DNA of 64,000 nt from JAHEEL01 sp942491345 (GCA_942491345.1 CALOAN010000036.1:62001-126000); one strand, 5' to 3'; shown: positions 47,590 to 56,515, numbered from the stretch's first letter. Notes: generated from the sequence alone by a model not told the origin. Made by a program: numbers and translations.

Positions 47590-49152
47590 TCAGCCCGAGC
47601 GGTCCAGGCCGAATGCTCCGGCAACCGGGAGTGCTTCGACCACCCCGAGTTCGAGCGTCTCGTCGGGCGGTCCGGCGCTGTTGTCGTAGCGGAAGAAGAA
47701 CGTCCCGGTCGTGGGTCGGTAGACGGCGACGGAGTCGGCGCCGTCCTGGTCGGTCCAGTCGCCGGAGATCGGCAGGTCGCCCGATGCCCCGAAGGCAAAC
47801 TCGATATCCGCCGGCCCCCCGGTGTGCGTGTTCTTGAGATAGAAGACGCCGTTGGACGGTCGGAACAGACCGATCGTGTCGATCCCGTCACCATCGAAGT
47901 CCCCGACGAACGCGAGGTCCCCTTCGATCCCGAACTCGTACTCCAGGTCGAGGCTCGTCGTTTCTTCAGTGGCCGCGACGGCGGCCTCCTGCGTGTTGAA
48001 GACGACTACGAGACCCTCGGCCGGCAGGTAGTACGAGACCGTGTCACAACCGTCGCCATCGAAGTCACCGACGAGCGGCACGATATCCGAACGGCTGATG
48101 TTGTAGTCGACCTCGATCGGACCGTCCTCCACGGCGTTCCTGAGGAAGACCTGCCCGGTTGGCGGGCGGTAGACGCCGGGCGTTTCGATGCCGTCACAAT
48201 CCCAGTCGCCGAGCAGGGGCGTGTCACCAGGTTCCCCGAGTGTGAACTCGGCGGTAGTGCCGTCGAAGCGAAGCAGCAGCCAGAATGCAGATGAGGGATC
48301 CATCACACCGATCGAATCCGGACCACCGAGCACCGAGGTAACGAATGACCGCACCGCCTCGTCCTCGGTGGACGTTTCCGGGATGAGGCTCCACGCTCGA
48401 TCGAACTCCTCCGGATAGAACTGGGTCTCTTGTGTGGCCCAGCCCAGGCTCGTGGGCGTGACAACCACCACAGTCCCTGTGTTCATGGCCGTCGCGATCG
48501 ATCCTGCATAGGCCGACGCCCCGTCCTCCGGATCGGCGGCCAGTGCAACAGCGGAAAGGATCCAACCCTGCGCGCGGGCCATGTCAACACTTGTTTGGAG
48601 GGAATCGGCGCTTGCGCTGCTGCCCTCCTCGACGAAGACCCCGGTTGCCTCGAGTCCGGAGAGGAGGTCGGCGGGGAGGGTTGTGGTGGTTGGGGGCAGT
48701 GTGGTGGTTGTGGCCGCCACCGTGGTCGAGGGCGTGGACGTCGACGGGGCGTCCGTGGTTGAAGGCGCCCCGGTGGAGTCCGATGCGACCGATGTGGTGG
48801 CTGCAGCGGGCGTGTCGGTGTCGTCGGAGGTGGACTGTTGCCACACGAACCAGGCGCCGACCGCGAGGACCCCAACCACGGCGACGACTGCAATCCCGAC
48901 GAGGAATGGGCGCCCGCTCGATGTGGAGGCCGCGGGTGGCACGGGAGGCGTGGCCGGGGGAGGTGTCGAGGGAGGGGGTGCGGCGGTGGGCGGTGCAGGA
49001 GGCGGGGGAGGTGGTTGATCGGCGGGCGGCGTCTCGGCGGCCGCTGCCTGATCGTCATCCGGGTTGGCCGGGGGCCCGACAGGCTTCCCACACGCCGTAC
49101 AGAACGCCGCATCGGCCCTGATCGACTCACCACATTGGATGCAAAACGCCAC
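47590..49152 (-). CDS. Zinc-ribbon, membrane-anchored protein with FG-GAP-like beta repeats
   Basis: The 520-residue protein has an N-terminal zinc ribbon (FCIQCGESIRADAAFCTACG), a long proline-rich cytoplasmic linker (PPPPPPAPPTAAPPP...), one membrane helix (about 82-104), a Ser/Thr-rich stalk, a globular domain (about 165-300) and four or more C-terminal repeats of about 55 residues built as GDWDCDGIETPGVYRPPTGQ or GDFDGDGIDTIGLFRPSNGV. The DxDxDG motifs suggest calcium binding in a beta-propeller-like fold. A surface or envelope adhesion/sensing role is inference. Confidence 0.75.
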   Translation of the reverse strand: MAFCIQCGESIRADAAFCTACGKPVGPPANPDDDQAAAAETPPADQPPPPPPAPPTAAPPPSTPPPATPPVPPAASTSSGRPFLVGIAVVAVVGVLAVGAWFVWQQSTSDDTDTPAAATTSVASDSTGAPSTTDAPSTSTPSTTVAATTTTLPPTTTTLPADLLSGLEATGVFVEEGSSASADSLQTSVDMARAQGWILSAVALAADPEDGASAYAGSIATAMNTGTVVVVTPTSLGWATQETQFYPEEFDRAWSLIPETSTEDEAVRSFVTSVLGGPDSIGVMDPSSAFWLLLRFDGTTAEFTLGEPGDTPLLGDWDCDGIETPGVYRPPTGQVFLRNAVEDGPIEVDYNISRSDIVPLVGDFDGDGCDTVSYYLPAEGLVVVFNTQEAAVAATEETTSLDLEYEFGIEGDLAFVGDFDGDGIDTIGLFRPSNGVFYLKNTHTGGPADIEFAFGASGDLPISGDWTDQDGADSVAVYRPTTGTFFFRYDNSAGPPDETLELGVVEALPVAGAFGLDRSG

Positions 49153-49309
49153 GATTCTCCGTCCTGGTCGGCGTGCATCCTATATCGGTCGCCCGGTGCG
49201 CCATGTCAAGGAACCAAAGGTGAGGTGCCGATCCCGCTCTATGTGGCAGATATCGACCAGTCGGCCGCTCGAGTGAAGCTGCCGATCAGGTTCTTCGGCC
49301 CCACCACCC

Positions 49310-50422
49310 CTATGCCGAGAGGAACAACTCCAGGTCGCCGGTGAGGTCGCCGGATCCCTCGACGAATGCCTCGACGTTGTCGTGAGCGACGGAGTCGTGG
49401 TATTGCACCGGGGGCGACTTCATGAAGTACGACGAGGGGGCAAGGAGTGGCCCGCCGACACCTCGATCGAGAGCGATCTTCGCGGCGCGCACCGCATCGA
49501 TGATGACTCCGGCCGAATTGGGGGAGTCCCATACTTCGAGCTTCAGCTCCACGTTGAGCGGCACGTCACCGAACGACGTTCCCTCGACCCGAATGTACGC
49601 CCACTTGCGATCCGACAGCCACGGCACGTGGTCCGACGGGCCGATGTGGACCGACTCGGAGTTGATACGACGGTCGATCTGGCTCGTCACCGACTGCGTC
49701 TTGGAGATCTTTTTCGACTGGAGGCGCTCACGCTCGAGCATGTTCTTGAAATCCATGTTGCCGCCGAAGTTCAGCTGGTAGGTCTGATCGATCTTCACGC
49801 CGCGGTCCTCGAAGAGACGGGCGAGTTGGCGATGGACGATCGTGGCGCCGACCTGCGACTTGATGTCGTCGCCGACGATGGGGAGATTCGCATCCACGAA
49901 CTTCTGAGCCCACTCCGGGTCCGAGGCGATGAACACGGGGATAGCGTTCACGAACCCCACGCCGGCGTCGAGCGCCGCTTGGGCGTAGAACTTGGTCGCC
50001 TGCTCCGAGCCGACCGGGAGGTACGAGACGAGCACGTCGGCTCTCGCGTCCTTGAGAGTCTGGACCACGTCAACCGGCTCTGCCGCCGACTCCTCGACCT
50101 CGTCAACGTAGTACTTGCCAAGGCCGTCGAACGTTGGACCGCGCTGCACCGTGATGCCCAGGTGGGGGACCTCGGCGAATTCGATCGTGTTGTTCATGCC
50201 GGCCCACATGGCCTTCGAGACGTCCTGTCCGACTTTCGTCGCATCGACGTCGAAGACGGCGACGAACTCGACGTCACCGACGTGGTAGCCGCCGAGGTCG
50301 ATGTGCATCAACCCGGGAACCTTGAGCGCCGGGTCGGCGTCTCGGTAGTACTCAACACCTTGAATGAGGGAATTGGCGCAGTTTCCGAGACCTGCAATCG
50401 CCACTCTCACCTTGTTGGACAT
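49310..50422 (-). CDS. ino1: myo-Inositol-1-phosphate synthase
   Basis: The 370-residue NAD-dependent enzyme begins MSNKVRVAIAGLGNCANSLI and contains DVLVSYLPVGSEQATKFYAQ, VPVFIASDPEWAQKF, GDDIKSQVGATIVHRQLARL and LNFGGNMDFKNML, the conserved core of the short actinobacterial form. It converts glucose-6-phosphate to inositol-3-phosphate, the precursor of phosphatidylinositol and mycothiol. As in M. tuberculosis (Rv0046c/Rv0047c) it lies directly after a PadR regulator gene, 33 bp away. Confidence 0.94.
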   Translation of the reverse strand: MSNKVRVAIAGLGNCANSLIQGVEYYRDADPALKVPGLMHIDLGGYHVGDVEFVAVFDVDATKVGQDVSKAMWAGMNNTIEFAEVPHLGITVQRGPTFDGLGKYYVDEVEESAAEPVDVVQTLKDARADVLVSYLPVGSEQATKFYAQAALDAGVGFVNAIPVFIASDPEWAQKFVDANLPIVGDDIKSQVGATIVHRQLARLFEDRGVKIDQTYQLNFGGNMDFKNMLERERLQSKKISKTQSVTSQIDRRINSESVHIGPSDHVPWLSDRKWAYIRVEGTSFGDVPLNVELKLEVWDSPNSAGVIIDAVRAAKIALDRGVGGPLLAPSSYFMKSPPVQYHDSVAHDNVEAFVEGSGDLTGDLELFLSA

Positions 50423-50455
50423 GGATTCCTCCTGGTTGTGCCTGCTTGTGTGAAC

Positions 50456-50968
50456 TCACGCGCCTGCTGCAGCGCCTCGCTCGCCTGCGATGAGTTCGTC
50501 GAGCCAGGCGATGTCCGCCTCGGTCGACCGCACCCGCCGCTCCATGAGCGCCATTCGATATCGGTCTGGGTTCCGCGTGCTGCTCCGAGCGCCGCGAAAG
50601 GAGCGCCGTGCACTGTGGAGCCGATCCTGAAGCGCCGTCCTGCGAGCCTCGAGCACACCGAGCCGACGCTGAGGTTCGAGGTATCCGAGGAACGCCAGGT
50701 GCAACTGGAATCCTCTATCCGAGCCGTCGCCGGCCTCGGCGAGCATCTCGGCGAATCGGATCCGGCCGGCCTCCGTGATGCGGTACGCCTTGCGACGCCC
50801 CTCACCTTTGACGGCCTCGATGAACCCGCCCTTCTCCAGGCGACGGAGTGCCGGGTAGAGGGAACCGAACGAAACCTGCCAAAAGCCGAGATCGCCGAGG
50901 GCGCGCTTCAGTTCATAGCCGTGTCGCGGCTCTTCACGAATCAGTCCAAGGATGGCGAAGTCGAGCAT
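50456..50968 (-). CDS. PadR-family transcriptional regulator
   Basis: The 170-residue protein has the PadR winged helix MLDFAILGLIREEPRHGYEL, then FGSLYPALRRLEKGGFIEAV and GRRKAYRITEAGRIRFAEML, followed by a C-terminal helical dimerisation part (about 95-170). It lies upstream of ino1 and 13 bp downstream of a long nested palindrome that is the likely operator. It may control ino1 and itself, and possibly the divergent helicase gene. Confidence 0.9.
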   Translation of the reverse strand: MLDFAILGLIREEPRHGYELKRALGDLGFWQVSFGSLYPALRRLEKGGFIEAVKGEGRRKAYRITEAGRIRFAEMLAEAGDGSDRGFQLHLAFLGYLEPQRRLGVLEARRTALQDRLHSARRSFRGARSSTRNPDRYRMALMERRVRSTEADIAWLDELIAGERGAAAGA

Positions 50969-50980
50969 GTGCGGCTCCAG

Positions 50981-51016
50981 TATATCGATTCGATATAACT
51001 ATATCGAATCGATATA
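50981..51016. promoter_or_regulatory. Nested palindromic operator of the PadR regulator
   Basis: TATATCGATTCGATATA (50981-50997) and TATATCGAATCGATATA (51000-51016) are perfect inverted repeats separated by AC, and each arm is itself a palindrome TATATCGA-N-TCGATATA. So there are two full operators in tandem inside a 36-bp AT-rich island, between the padR start codon (50968) and the helicase start (51072). Confidence 0.85.
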
Positions 51017-51058
51017 AAGAGAGCGACCCAGTTCGCGGCCCTCGTCACACACGCCCCC

Positions 51059-51064
51059 TAACCT
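51059..51064 (+). promoter_or_regulatory. Leaderless-type -10 box for the helicase gene
   Basis: TAACCT ends 7 nt before the GTG at 51072, without a Shine-Dalgarno sequence. It lies 42 bp from the PadR operator, so PadR could influence this promoter. Confidence 0.4.
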
Positions 51065-51071
51065 CGCTCCG

Positions 51072-53837
51072 GTGACTGCTCCTGCTGCCTTCGGTCGATG
51101 CGTGGTGATCGCGCCTTCCGAATCCGTGCCCGAACCGTGGCAGGGATCATCGGTCGTGCTCATCGACGAAGACGTGCTCGAGGAGCCGGAGACGACGATC
51201 GACCGGCTCCATCGGGCTTGGAACGGGCGTGAGCCGCTCACCATCGAGCTGGCTGTGGATCCGGCAGCTCTCCGGGTCCCCGAGATCGAACGCCGGGCCC
51301 CGTTCGAGATCGGGCCCACGTTCACGTTCCCGCTCGAACGGCTCCACTTCCTCGTGTGGGCGAACAGCTATGACGCCCGCAGCGGCGATCTCACGTGGTG
51401 GTGGGGAGTGAAGGCCGCCGCCCTCGGTGCCACCGAGGGCGGTCCGGCCGATGTCTTCCTCCCCGACGGAAGACCCGCATGGATCGACGGCGGTCCCCGT
51501 GGTCCCATCGAGTCGACGGAAGCCGTCGTGCACGCAGAGACTGTCTCCCTCGGCCGTCTCGATCCGACCCCTGCCTACGAACCGGTGGATGGGCGCCTCG
51601 CGGCAGATCAGGCGGTCGCTGCCAACCATGCCTCGGGCCCGGCCCGGATCATCGCCCCCGCCGGTTCGGGCAAGACTCGCACCCTGACCGCTCGTCTCCG
51701 GCACCTGCTCGACGATCGGCAGGTCGAGCCGCAAACGCTCTGCGCCCTCGCCTACAACACCAAGGCCGCGGCCGAACTGCGCGAACGGGCCGGGGCGACA
51801 ACCGGTGCACTCGTCCGCACCGTTCACTCACTCGGGTGGGAGATCCTGCGCGAGGCCCGGCGAGACGTGCGCCTGCTGGACGAACGTGATGTGCGCTCCA
51901 TCCTCGACCGCATCGTCCAGGCGCCCCGCCGTCCAAACACCGACTCGATTGGGCCGTACATCGAGGCGCTGGCGGAGGCTCGGATTGCGCTGCGCAGCCC
52001 GGAGATGGTCGAAGCCGGCCGCGACGACGTCCCCGATTTCGCTGCCGTCTACGACCGGTATCGCGAACGCCTCCGACGGGGGAGCGAGGCCGATTTCGAT
52101 GAACAGGTCTACGGAGCGATCGAAGCCCTCCTCGGCGATCCTGATCTGCGCCGCCGTTGGCAGGATCGCTGCCGGCACGTACTTGTCGACGAGTTCCAGG
52201 ATCTGACGGGGGCATACCTGCTGCTCATCCGGCTTCTCGCGTCACCTCAACTGGACGTTTTCGGTGTGGGCGACGACGACCAGACGATCTACGGATACGC
52301 CGGCGCCGATCCCGGTTATCTCATCGACTACGCCGATCTGTTCCCCGGCGCGGACTCTCATCCGCTCGAGGTCAACTACCGCTGTCCGGTCCCGGTGGTG
52401 AGGGCAGCGACCTGTCTCCTGTCATACAACGATCGCCGGATCGACAAGACGATCACCCCGGGGCTCGATGTCTCCGACGATCCCGACTCCCTCAACGTCG
52501 AGCGGATCGGGGACGCGCGAATCGGGCTCGCCGCAGCTGATCAGGTCGAGAGGTGGCTCAACGAAGTCGACGCGTCTCAGATTGCGGTGCTTGCAAGGGT
52601 GAATTCCGCACTCCTTCCCGTCCACCTCGCGATGGCAGAACGGGGCGTCCAATTCTCGTCGCCGATTGGACCGGGCATCCTGGAGCGCACGGTCGTTTCG
52701 GCGACGCTCGCCTGGATGCGCCTCGGCCTGGATCCCGAGCGCATGGAGCGCAGAGACGTGATGTCTGCGGTGCGGCGCCCGTCTCGCGGCCTCAACCGGC
52801 TTGCCGGCGATCTGCTCGGCGGCCGCCGATACCTGGACCTCGCCGCGGTGAGCGAGGCGGGGAAGTCCCTCGACGGGAAGCAGGCGCAACGCTGGGACGG
52901 ATTCGTCGATGACCTCGAACTGGTGGTGCACGCGGCCGAACGGGACGACGCAGCGGCCCTTCTCGAGGTAGTGATCAGGCGGGTCGGGTTGGAATCGTCT
53001 GCCCACGCCCTCGACAGCGGTCGCTCCCGCGCCGACCGCTCCGCCCAGTCGGACGACCTGGTTGCGCTGCGCAGAGCAGCCGTGATCCACGAAGCCGCCG
53101 GCGACTTCGAAGCGTGGCTCGGCGACATGATCGCCCGCAGAGGCCAGGAGGGTGTCACACTCTCGACGGTACATCGGGCGAAGGGGCTCGAGTGGGATCG
53201 GGTGATCGTCTTTGGAGCAGATCGGGGGCTGCTGCCGCACGACCTCGCCACCGACATCGAAGAAGAACGACGGATCTTCCATGTCGCGATCACCCGCGGC
53301 ATCGAGCGGGTGGCCGTGCTCGCCGACGCCGAACGACCGTCTCGCTTCCTCGAAGAACTCTCCGGCACCGCTTCGCGAGCGGCGGAACCTGAGCGGCCGG
53401 TTCGACGCGAGAAGCCGAAACGGGCGACCCGCGGTGTGACGGTGGCGCCGGGTGACGCAGTGGCGCTCCGAGGAGGCATCCGCGGCATCGTCACCGAATT
53501 CGACTCCGATGGCCTCTGGGTTGGCGTCGACGGCGGCGGCCAGTTCCGCGCACGATGGGGCGACGACGTGACCACCGACGGACGCACCGGCCCGCTCACT
53601 CCCTCCGTTGACACCGTTGCGCCTGACGCGGATCTCGTCGAGCGGCTCAAGGCGTGGCGCCTCGAGACGGCTCGGACGAGGAAGGTGCCGGCCTACGTGA
53701 TCCTCCACGATGCGACGATCGAGACGATCGCGGGAATCCGGCCACAGACGGAGACGCAGCTGGCATCGATCCCCGGTATCGGCCCGGCCAAGCTCGAGGC
53801 CTACGGCGACGCCATCCTCGAACTCTGCGTCGAGTAG
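51072..53837 (+). CDS. UvrD2-type superfamily 1 helicase with N-terminal extension and HRDC domain
   Basis: The 921-residue protein has an N-terminal domain of about 175 residues that I do not recognise, then the SF1 helicase core: IIAPAGSGKTRTLTARL (Walker A, 193-209), VDEFQDLTGAYLLLIRLL (Walker B), GVGDDDQTIYGYAGAD, EVNYRCPVPVVRA, STVHRAKGLEWDRVIVFGAD and FHVAITRGIERVAVL. A KOW/SH3-like segment (VAPGDAVALRGGIRGIVTEF) and a C-terminal HRDC domain follow (last 70 residues). It unwinds DNA 3'-5' in repair. Mycobacterial UvrD2 also has HRDC. Confidence 0.88.
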   Translation: MTAPAAFGRCVVIAPSESVPEPWQGSSVVLIDEDVLEEPETTIDRLHRAWNGREPLTIELAVDPAALRVPEIERRAPFEIGPTFTFPLERLHFLVWANSYDARSGDLTWWWGVKAAALGATEGGPADVFLPDGRPAWIDGGPRGPIESTEAVVHAETVSLGRLDPTPAYEPVDGRLAADQAVAANHASGPARIIAPAGSGKTRTLTARLRHLLDDRQVEPQTLCALAYNTKAAAELRERAGATTGALVRTVHSLGWEILREARRDVRLLDERDVRSILDRIVQAPRRPNTDSIGPYIEALAEARIALRSPEMVEAGRDDVPDFAAVYDRYRERLRRGSEADFDEQVYGAIEALLGDPDLRRRWQDRCRHVLVDEFQDLTGAYLLLIRLLASPQLDVFGVGDDDQTIYGYAGADPGYLIDYADLFPGADSHPLEVNYRCPVPVVRAATCLLSYNDRRIDKTITPGLDVSDDPDSLNVERIGDARIGLAAADQVERWLNEVDASQIAVLARVNSALLPVHLAMAERGVQFSSPIGPGILERTVVSATLAWMRLGLDPERMERRDVMSAVRRPSRGLNRLAGDLLGGRRYLDLAAVSEAGKSLDGKQAQRWDGFVDDLELVVHAAERDDAAALLEVVIRRVGLESSAHALDSGRSRADRSAQSDDLVALRRAAVIHEAAGDFEAWLGDMIARRGQEGVTLSTVHRAKGLEWDRVIVFGADRGLLPHDLATDIEEERRIFHVAITRGIERVAVLADAERPSRFLEELSGTASRAAEPERPVRREKPKRATRGVTVAPGDAVALRGGIRGIVTEFDSDGLWVGVDGGGQFRARWGDDVTTDGRTGPLTPSVDTVAPDADLVERLKAWRLETARTRKVPAYVILHDATIETIAGIRPQTETQLASIPGIGPAKLEAYGDAILELCVE

Positions 53838-53873
53838 GTCGTGACGGTTCCAACCTGCCGCCGGACGAGTGTC

Positions 53874-54293
53874 CTACCGATTCGCTGCCTTCTGCAGGAG
53901 TTCCAAGACTCGCCGTCCTTCGGGGCGTTTGCGACCGGAAGCCCGGTCAAGGGCGGATAGCTGCATCCAGCCTGGAATCGTGGGGTCGGCGCCGTTGACG
54001 ACGAGCACTTCTGCAATCTCGAAGCTGCAGCGGCCTGCGACCTCTGCTAGCGGCGTGTTACCGGCGTGGGCTTCGTCATGGGCGTTCACATCGGCACCGG
54101 CATCGAGCAGCAGCGTGGCCATCTCGACGGATTCCGCGACGACGGCGTAGTGGAGCGGCGTCCTGCCGATCTCGTCGAGCTCGTCCAGCGGCAGCCCGGA
54201 CGCGATCAGGAGTCGGACAGCCTCGACGTCACCATCCTGGACGGCGTAGTGCAGTTGCTCCTCCGCACATTCCTGATCTCGAGCGTCCGTCAC
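53874..54293 (-). CDS. Ankyrin-repeat protein
   Basis: The 139-residue protein contains three ankyrin repeats: LHYAVQDGDVEAVRLLIASG, TPLHYAVVAESVEMATLLLD (with AGADVNAHDEAHAG) and TPLAEVAGRCSFEIAEVLVV (with NGADPTI). The start is GTG at 54293. It is probably a protein-protein interaction module; partners are not suggested by the neighbours. It is convergent with the helicase gene, 36 bp away. Confidence 0.88.
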   Translation of the reverse strand: MTDARDQECAEEQLHYAVQDGDVEAVRLLIASGLPLDELDEIGRTPLHYAVVAESVEMATLLLDAGADVNAHDEAHAGNTPLAEVAGRCSFEIAEVLVVNGADPTIPGWMQLSALDRASGRKRPEGRRVLELLQKAANR

Positions 54294-54507
54294 TGAACGT
54301 TGCCTCGCTCCATGACCGAACGGTACGCCAACGGACCCCTATGGACGCCCACCGTCGTCGGCGAATGCCGTGCGCCACGCCTGACCTCGCCGAACGCCTC
54401 AGAACCTGATCGAGGTCGTTCGTCGCTCAACACGACGGAGTCGCCCTGCTGCATGCCGCCTACCACGTGTACGGGCCACGGTGGACGGACTACAGCGAGC
54501 GGCGCTC
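54294..54507. other. Gene-free spacer, possible remnant
   Basis: No convincing gene. A short plus-strand stretch reads QHDGVALLHAAYHVYGPRWT-like before a stop at about 54513 and could be the tail of a decayed gene. The 15-base string ATGACCGAACGGTAC occurs here (54312) and again at 54983, suggesting a small local duplication. Confidence 0.3.
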
Positions 54508-54984
54508 TCAGTAGCCGCCGCCGATCTTGCGGTGGTCCCACGACGCCACCGTCGTCGGCTCGACGACTACTGCCGTGTTCTTCGTTGCGGCTCGGCCGAA
54601 TGCAGCTTCGAGGTCCTCCTCGCTCAACTCGGTCGGGGCGTCGCCGAGAAGCGCATACTTGGCAGCGAGTCGCCCATAGAGACCGAGCACGTAGGCAGGA
54701 TCCTCGACAAGGCGAGCCTCACCCTTGATCATCACACCCCGGAGTTCGGCATAGGCGTCACCATCCTCGGCGAGCACCGTCAGACGGCGATCCCGCTGCA
54801 GGTTCACGATCTTCTGCGATCGGGTGAACGAGCGAAACACGATCGTGTCGCCCTCCATCACGAACCACATCGGTGCCAGATGGGGCGATCCGTCCTTGCC
54901 GATCGTCGCAACCTGGAGGATCGAAGTCTCGTTGAGGAAGGTTGTGACCTCCTCAGCCGTCATGGAGATGTCTTTTCGCGCCAT
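54508..54984 (-). CDS. Pyridoxamine 5'-phosphate oxidase-fold flavin/F420-binding protein
   Basis: Starting at MARKDISMTAEEVTTFLNET (ATG at 54984), the 158-residue protein has the split-barrel segments LQVATIGKDGSPHLAPMWFV, DTIVFRSFTRSQKIVNLQRD, RLTVLAEDGDAYAELRGVMI and a C-terminal VVVEPTTVASWDHRKIGGGY. This is the FDOR-B/PNPOx-like pattern common in actinobacteria, which binds FMN or F420. The substrate is unknown. It is divergent from panB. Confidence 0.82.
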   Translation of the reverse strand: MARKDISMTAEEVTTFLNETSILQVATIGKDGSPHLAPMWFVMEGDTIVFRSFTRSQKIVNLQRDRRLTVLAEDGDAYAELRGVMIKGEARLVEDPAYVLGLYGRLAAKYALLGDAPTELSEEDLEAAFGRAATKNTAVVVEPTTVASWDHRKIGGGY

Positions 54985-55181
54985 GACCGAACGGTACCTC
55001 ATCGCCCTCTCGACGGAGCCGCTGAGCGAACCGAAGCCCGGAACAAGGAACCAAGCGCTAGCGTTCCTGTCACGGCGGTTGGGCACGGGCGACCTCTCGA
55101 GGCGACCGAGGCCACAAGAACCGTCGACCTGATGCTGCGATGCGTCCCCCAACCCGTTGGGTGGGGAGAGAGGAGCAAACG

Positions 55182-56045
55182 ATGACCACCGTCACCGCAC
55201 CAATGATCCGCGCCCGCAAGGGCGGAGCGAAGATCCGGATGACCACCGCCTACGACTACCCCACGGCCAGGATCGCTGATCGAGCAGGGGCGGACATCAT
55301 CCTCGTTGGAGACTCGGTGGCGAATGTCGTCCTCGGTCACGACGACACCCTCTCCGTGGATGTCGACACGATGGTCCACCACACCGCTGCCGTTGCGCGG
55401 GCCGAACCAAGGGCGCTCATCGTTGGCGACATGCCGTGGATGAGCTACCACGTTTCCCCGGAAGAGACCGTTGTCAACGCCGCCCGACTCGTTCGCGACG
55501 GCGGTGCCTCAGCCGTGAAGCTCGAAGGTGGACGCAAGCGGGTCGAGATGATCGAGGCGGTGATCGACGCGGAGATCCCGGTCATGGGACACCTCGGGCT
55601 CACGCCGCAGTCGGTCAAGGCCATGGGCGGATATCGCATCCAGGGGAAAGAGGCCCAGGCGGCATACGAGATGATCAGCGACGCCATCGCTCTCGTTGAC
55701 GCAGGCGTGTTCTCGATCGTCCTCGAGGGCGTACCCGATCGGGTCGCTCAGATCATCACAGCGGAAGTCCCCGTTCCGACCATCGGTATCGGGGCAGGCG
55801 CGGGATGCGACGGACAGGTCCTCGTGATCCACGACGTCCTTGGACTTGGCGGTGGAGACTACCTCCCGAAGTTCGTACGCCCCTATGCGAATCTCGCGGA
55901 CGACGCCGTCGCGGCGCTCGAACGGTTCTTCAACGACATCGAGACAGGTGCATTCCCGTCGGCCGATGAGACGTACCACATGCCGGATGAGTCGTTTGAG
56001 ATTCTGAGAGGCCTCTCCGAGAGCGACACGATCGTCGAATTCTGA
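55182..56045 (+). CDS. panB: 3-methyl-2-oxobutanoate hydroxymethyltransferase
   Basis: Starting at MTTVTAPMIRARKGGAKIRM (ATG at 55182, with AGGAG 7 nt upstream), the 287-residue enzyme shows MTTAYDYPTARIADRAGADI, ILVGDSVANVVLGHDDTL, ASAVKLEGGRKR, PVMGHLGLTPQSV and TIGIGAGAGCDGQVLVIHD. It makes ketopantoate for pantothenate and coenzyme A, using methylene-tetrahydrofolate. panC and panD are not adjacent. A hairpin CCCAAC-CC-GTTGGG (55148-55161) precedes the ribosome binding site. Confidence 0.95.
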   Translation: MTTVTAPMIRARKGGAKIRMTTAYDYPTARIADRAGADIILVGDSVANVVLGHDDTLSVDVDTMVHHTAAVARAEPRALIVGDMPWMSYHVSPEETVVNAARLVRDGGASAVKLEGGRKRVEMIEAVIDAEIPVMGHLGLTPQSVKAMGGYRIQGKEAQAAYEMISDAIALVDAGVFSIVLEGVPDRVAQIITAEVPVPTIGIGAGAGCDGQVLVIHDVLGLGGGDYLPKFVRPYANLADDAVAALERFFNDIETGAFPSADETYHMPDESFEILRGLSESDTIVEF

Positions 56046-56058
56046 GCGCCGATCGCGG

Positions 56059-56064
56059 TAGCGT
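56059..56064 (+). promoter_or_regulatory. Leaderless-type -10 box for the DUF192 lipoprotein
   Basis: TAGCGT ends 7 nt before the ATG at 56072; no ribosome binding site lies between. Confidence 0.45.
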
Positions 56065-56071
56065 TCCCTGC

Positions 56072-56515
56072 ATGCTGATCCGAGCGTCGATCTTGCTGGT
56101 CGTTGTCGTGTTGCTTGCCGGGTGTGGTTCTGATGAACCGGCAGGGCTCGAGGGATTTGAGACATCGACCGTCACCGTTGACGGCCGCGAACTGAGCGTC
56201 GCCGTCGCGGAGACCCCTGACCAGCGCTCGCAAGGGTTGATGGGTGTCACAGATCTCGGTGGCCTCGACGGCATGCTGTTCGTCTTCCAGGCCGACAGCG
56301 ACGGCGGATTCTGGATGAAGAACACACTCATCCCGCTCGACATCGTCTTCTTCACAGCCGGCGGCGGCTTCGTCAACTCCCTGACCATGACGCCGTGCAC
56401 CCAGGACCCTTGTCAGACGTACCGTCCGGGCGGCGCCTACCGGTATGCGCTCGAGGCTCCGGCGGGGAACCTTTCGTTCGTGACCCCGACCGCCCTGCTT
56501 GAACTCGGCGCCTGA
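56072..56515 (+). CDS. DUF192 lipoprotein
   Basis: The 147-residue protein has a lipoprotein signal (MLIRASILLVVVVLLAGCGS, lipid Cys at residue 18) and a DUF192 domain: VAVAETPDQRSQGLMGVTDL, GGLDGMLFVFQADSDGGFWM, KNTLIPLDIVFFTAGGGFV and YRYALEAPAGNLSFV. DUF192 proteins are small extracytoplasmic beta-barrel-like proteins of uncertain function. Two cysteines (TPCTQDPC) could form a disulfide. Confidence 0.87.
   Translation: MLIRASILLVVVVLLAGCGSDEPAGLEGFETSTVTVDGRELSVAVAETPDQRSQGLMGVTDLGGLDGMLFVFQADSDGGFWMKNTLIPLDIVFFTAGGGFVNSLTMTPCTQDPCQTYRPGGAYRYALEAPAGNLSFVTPTALLELGA

Noticed and set aside
54290..54541. 83-codon minus-strand frame between the ankyrin gene and the PNPOx-fold gene
   Set aside because: Arg/Pro-rich, no homology pattern, no ribosome binding site; likely chance.
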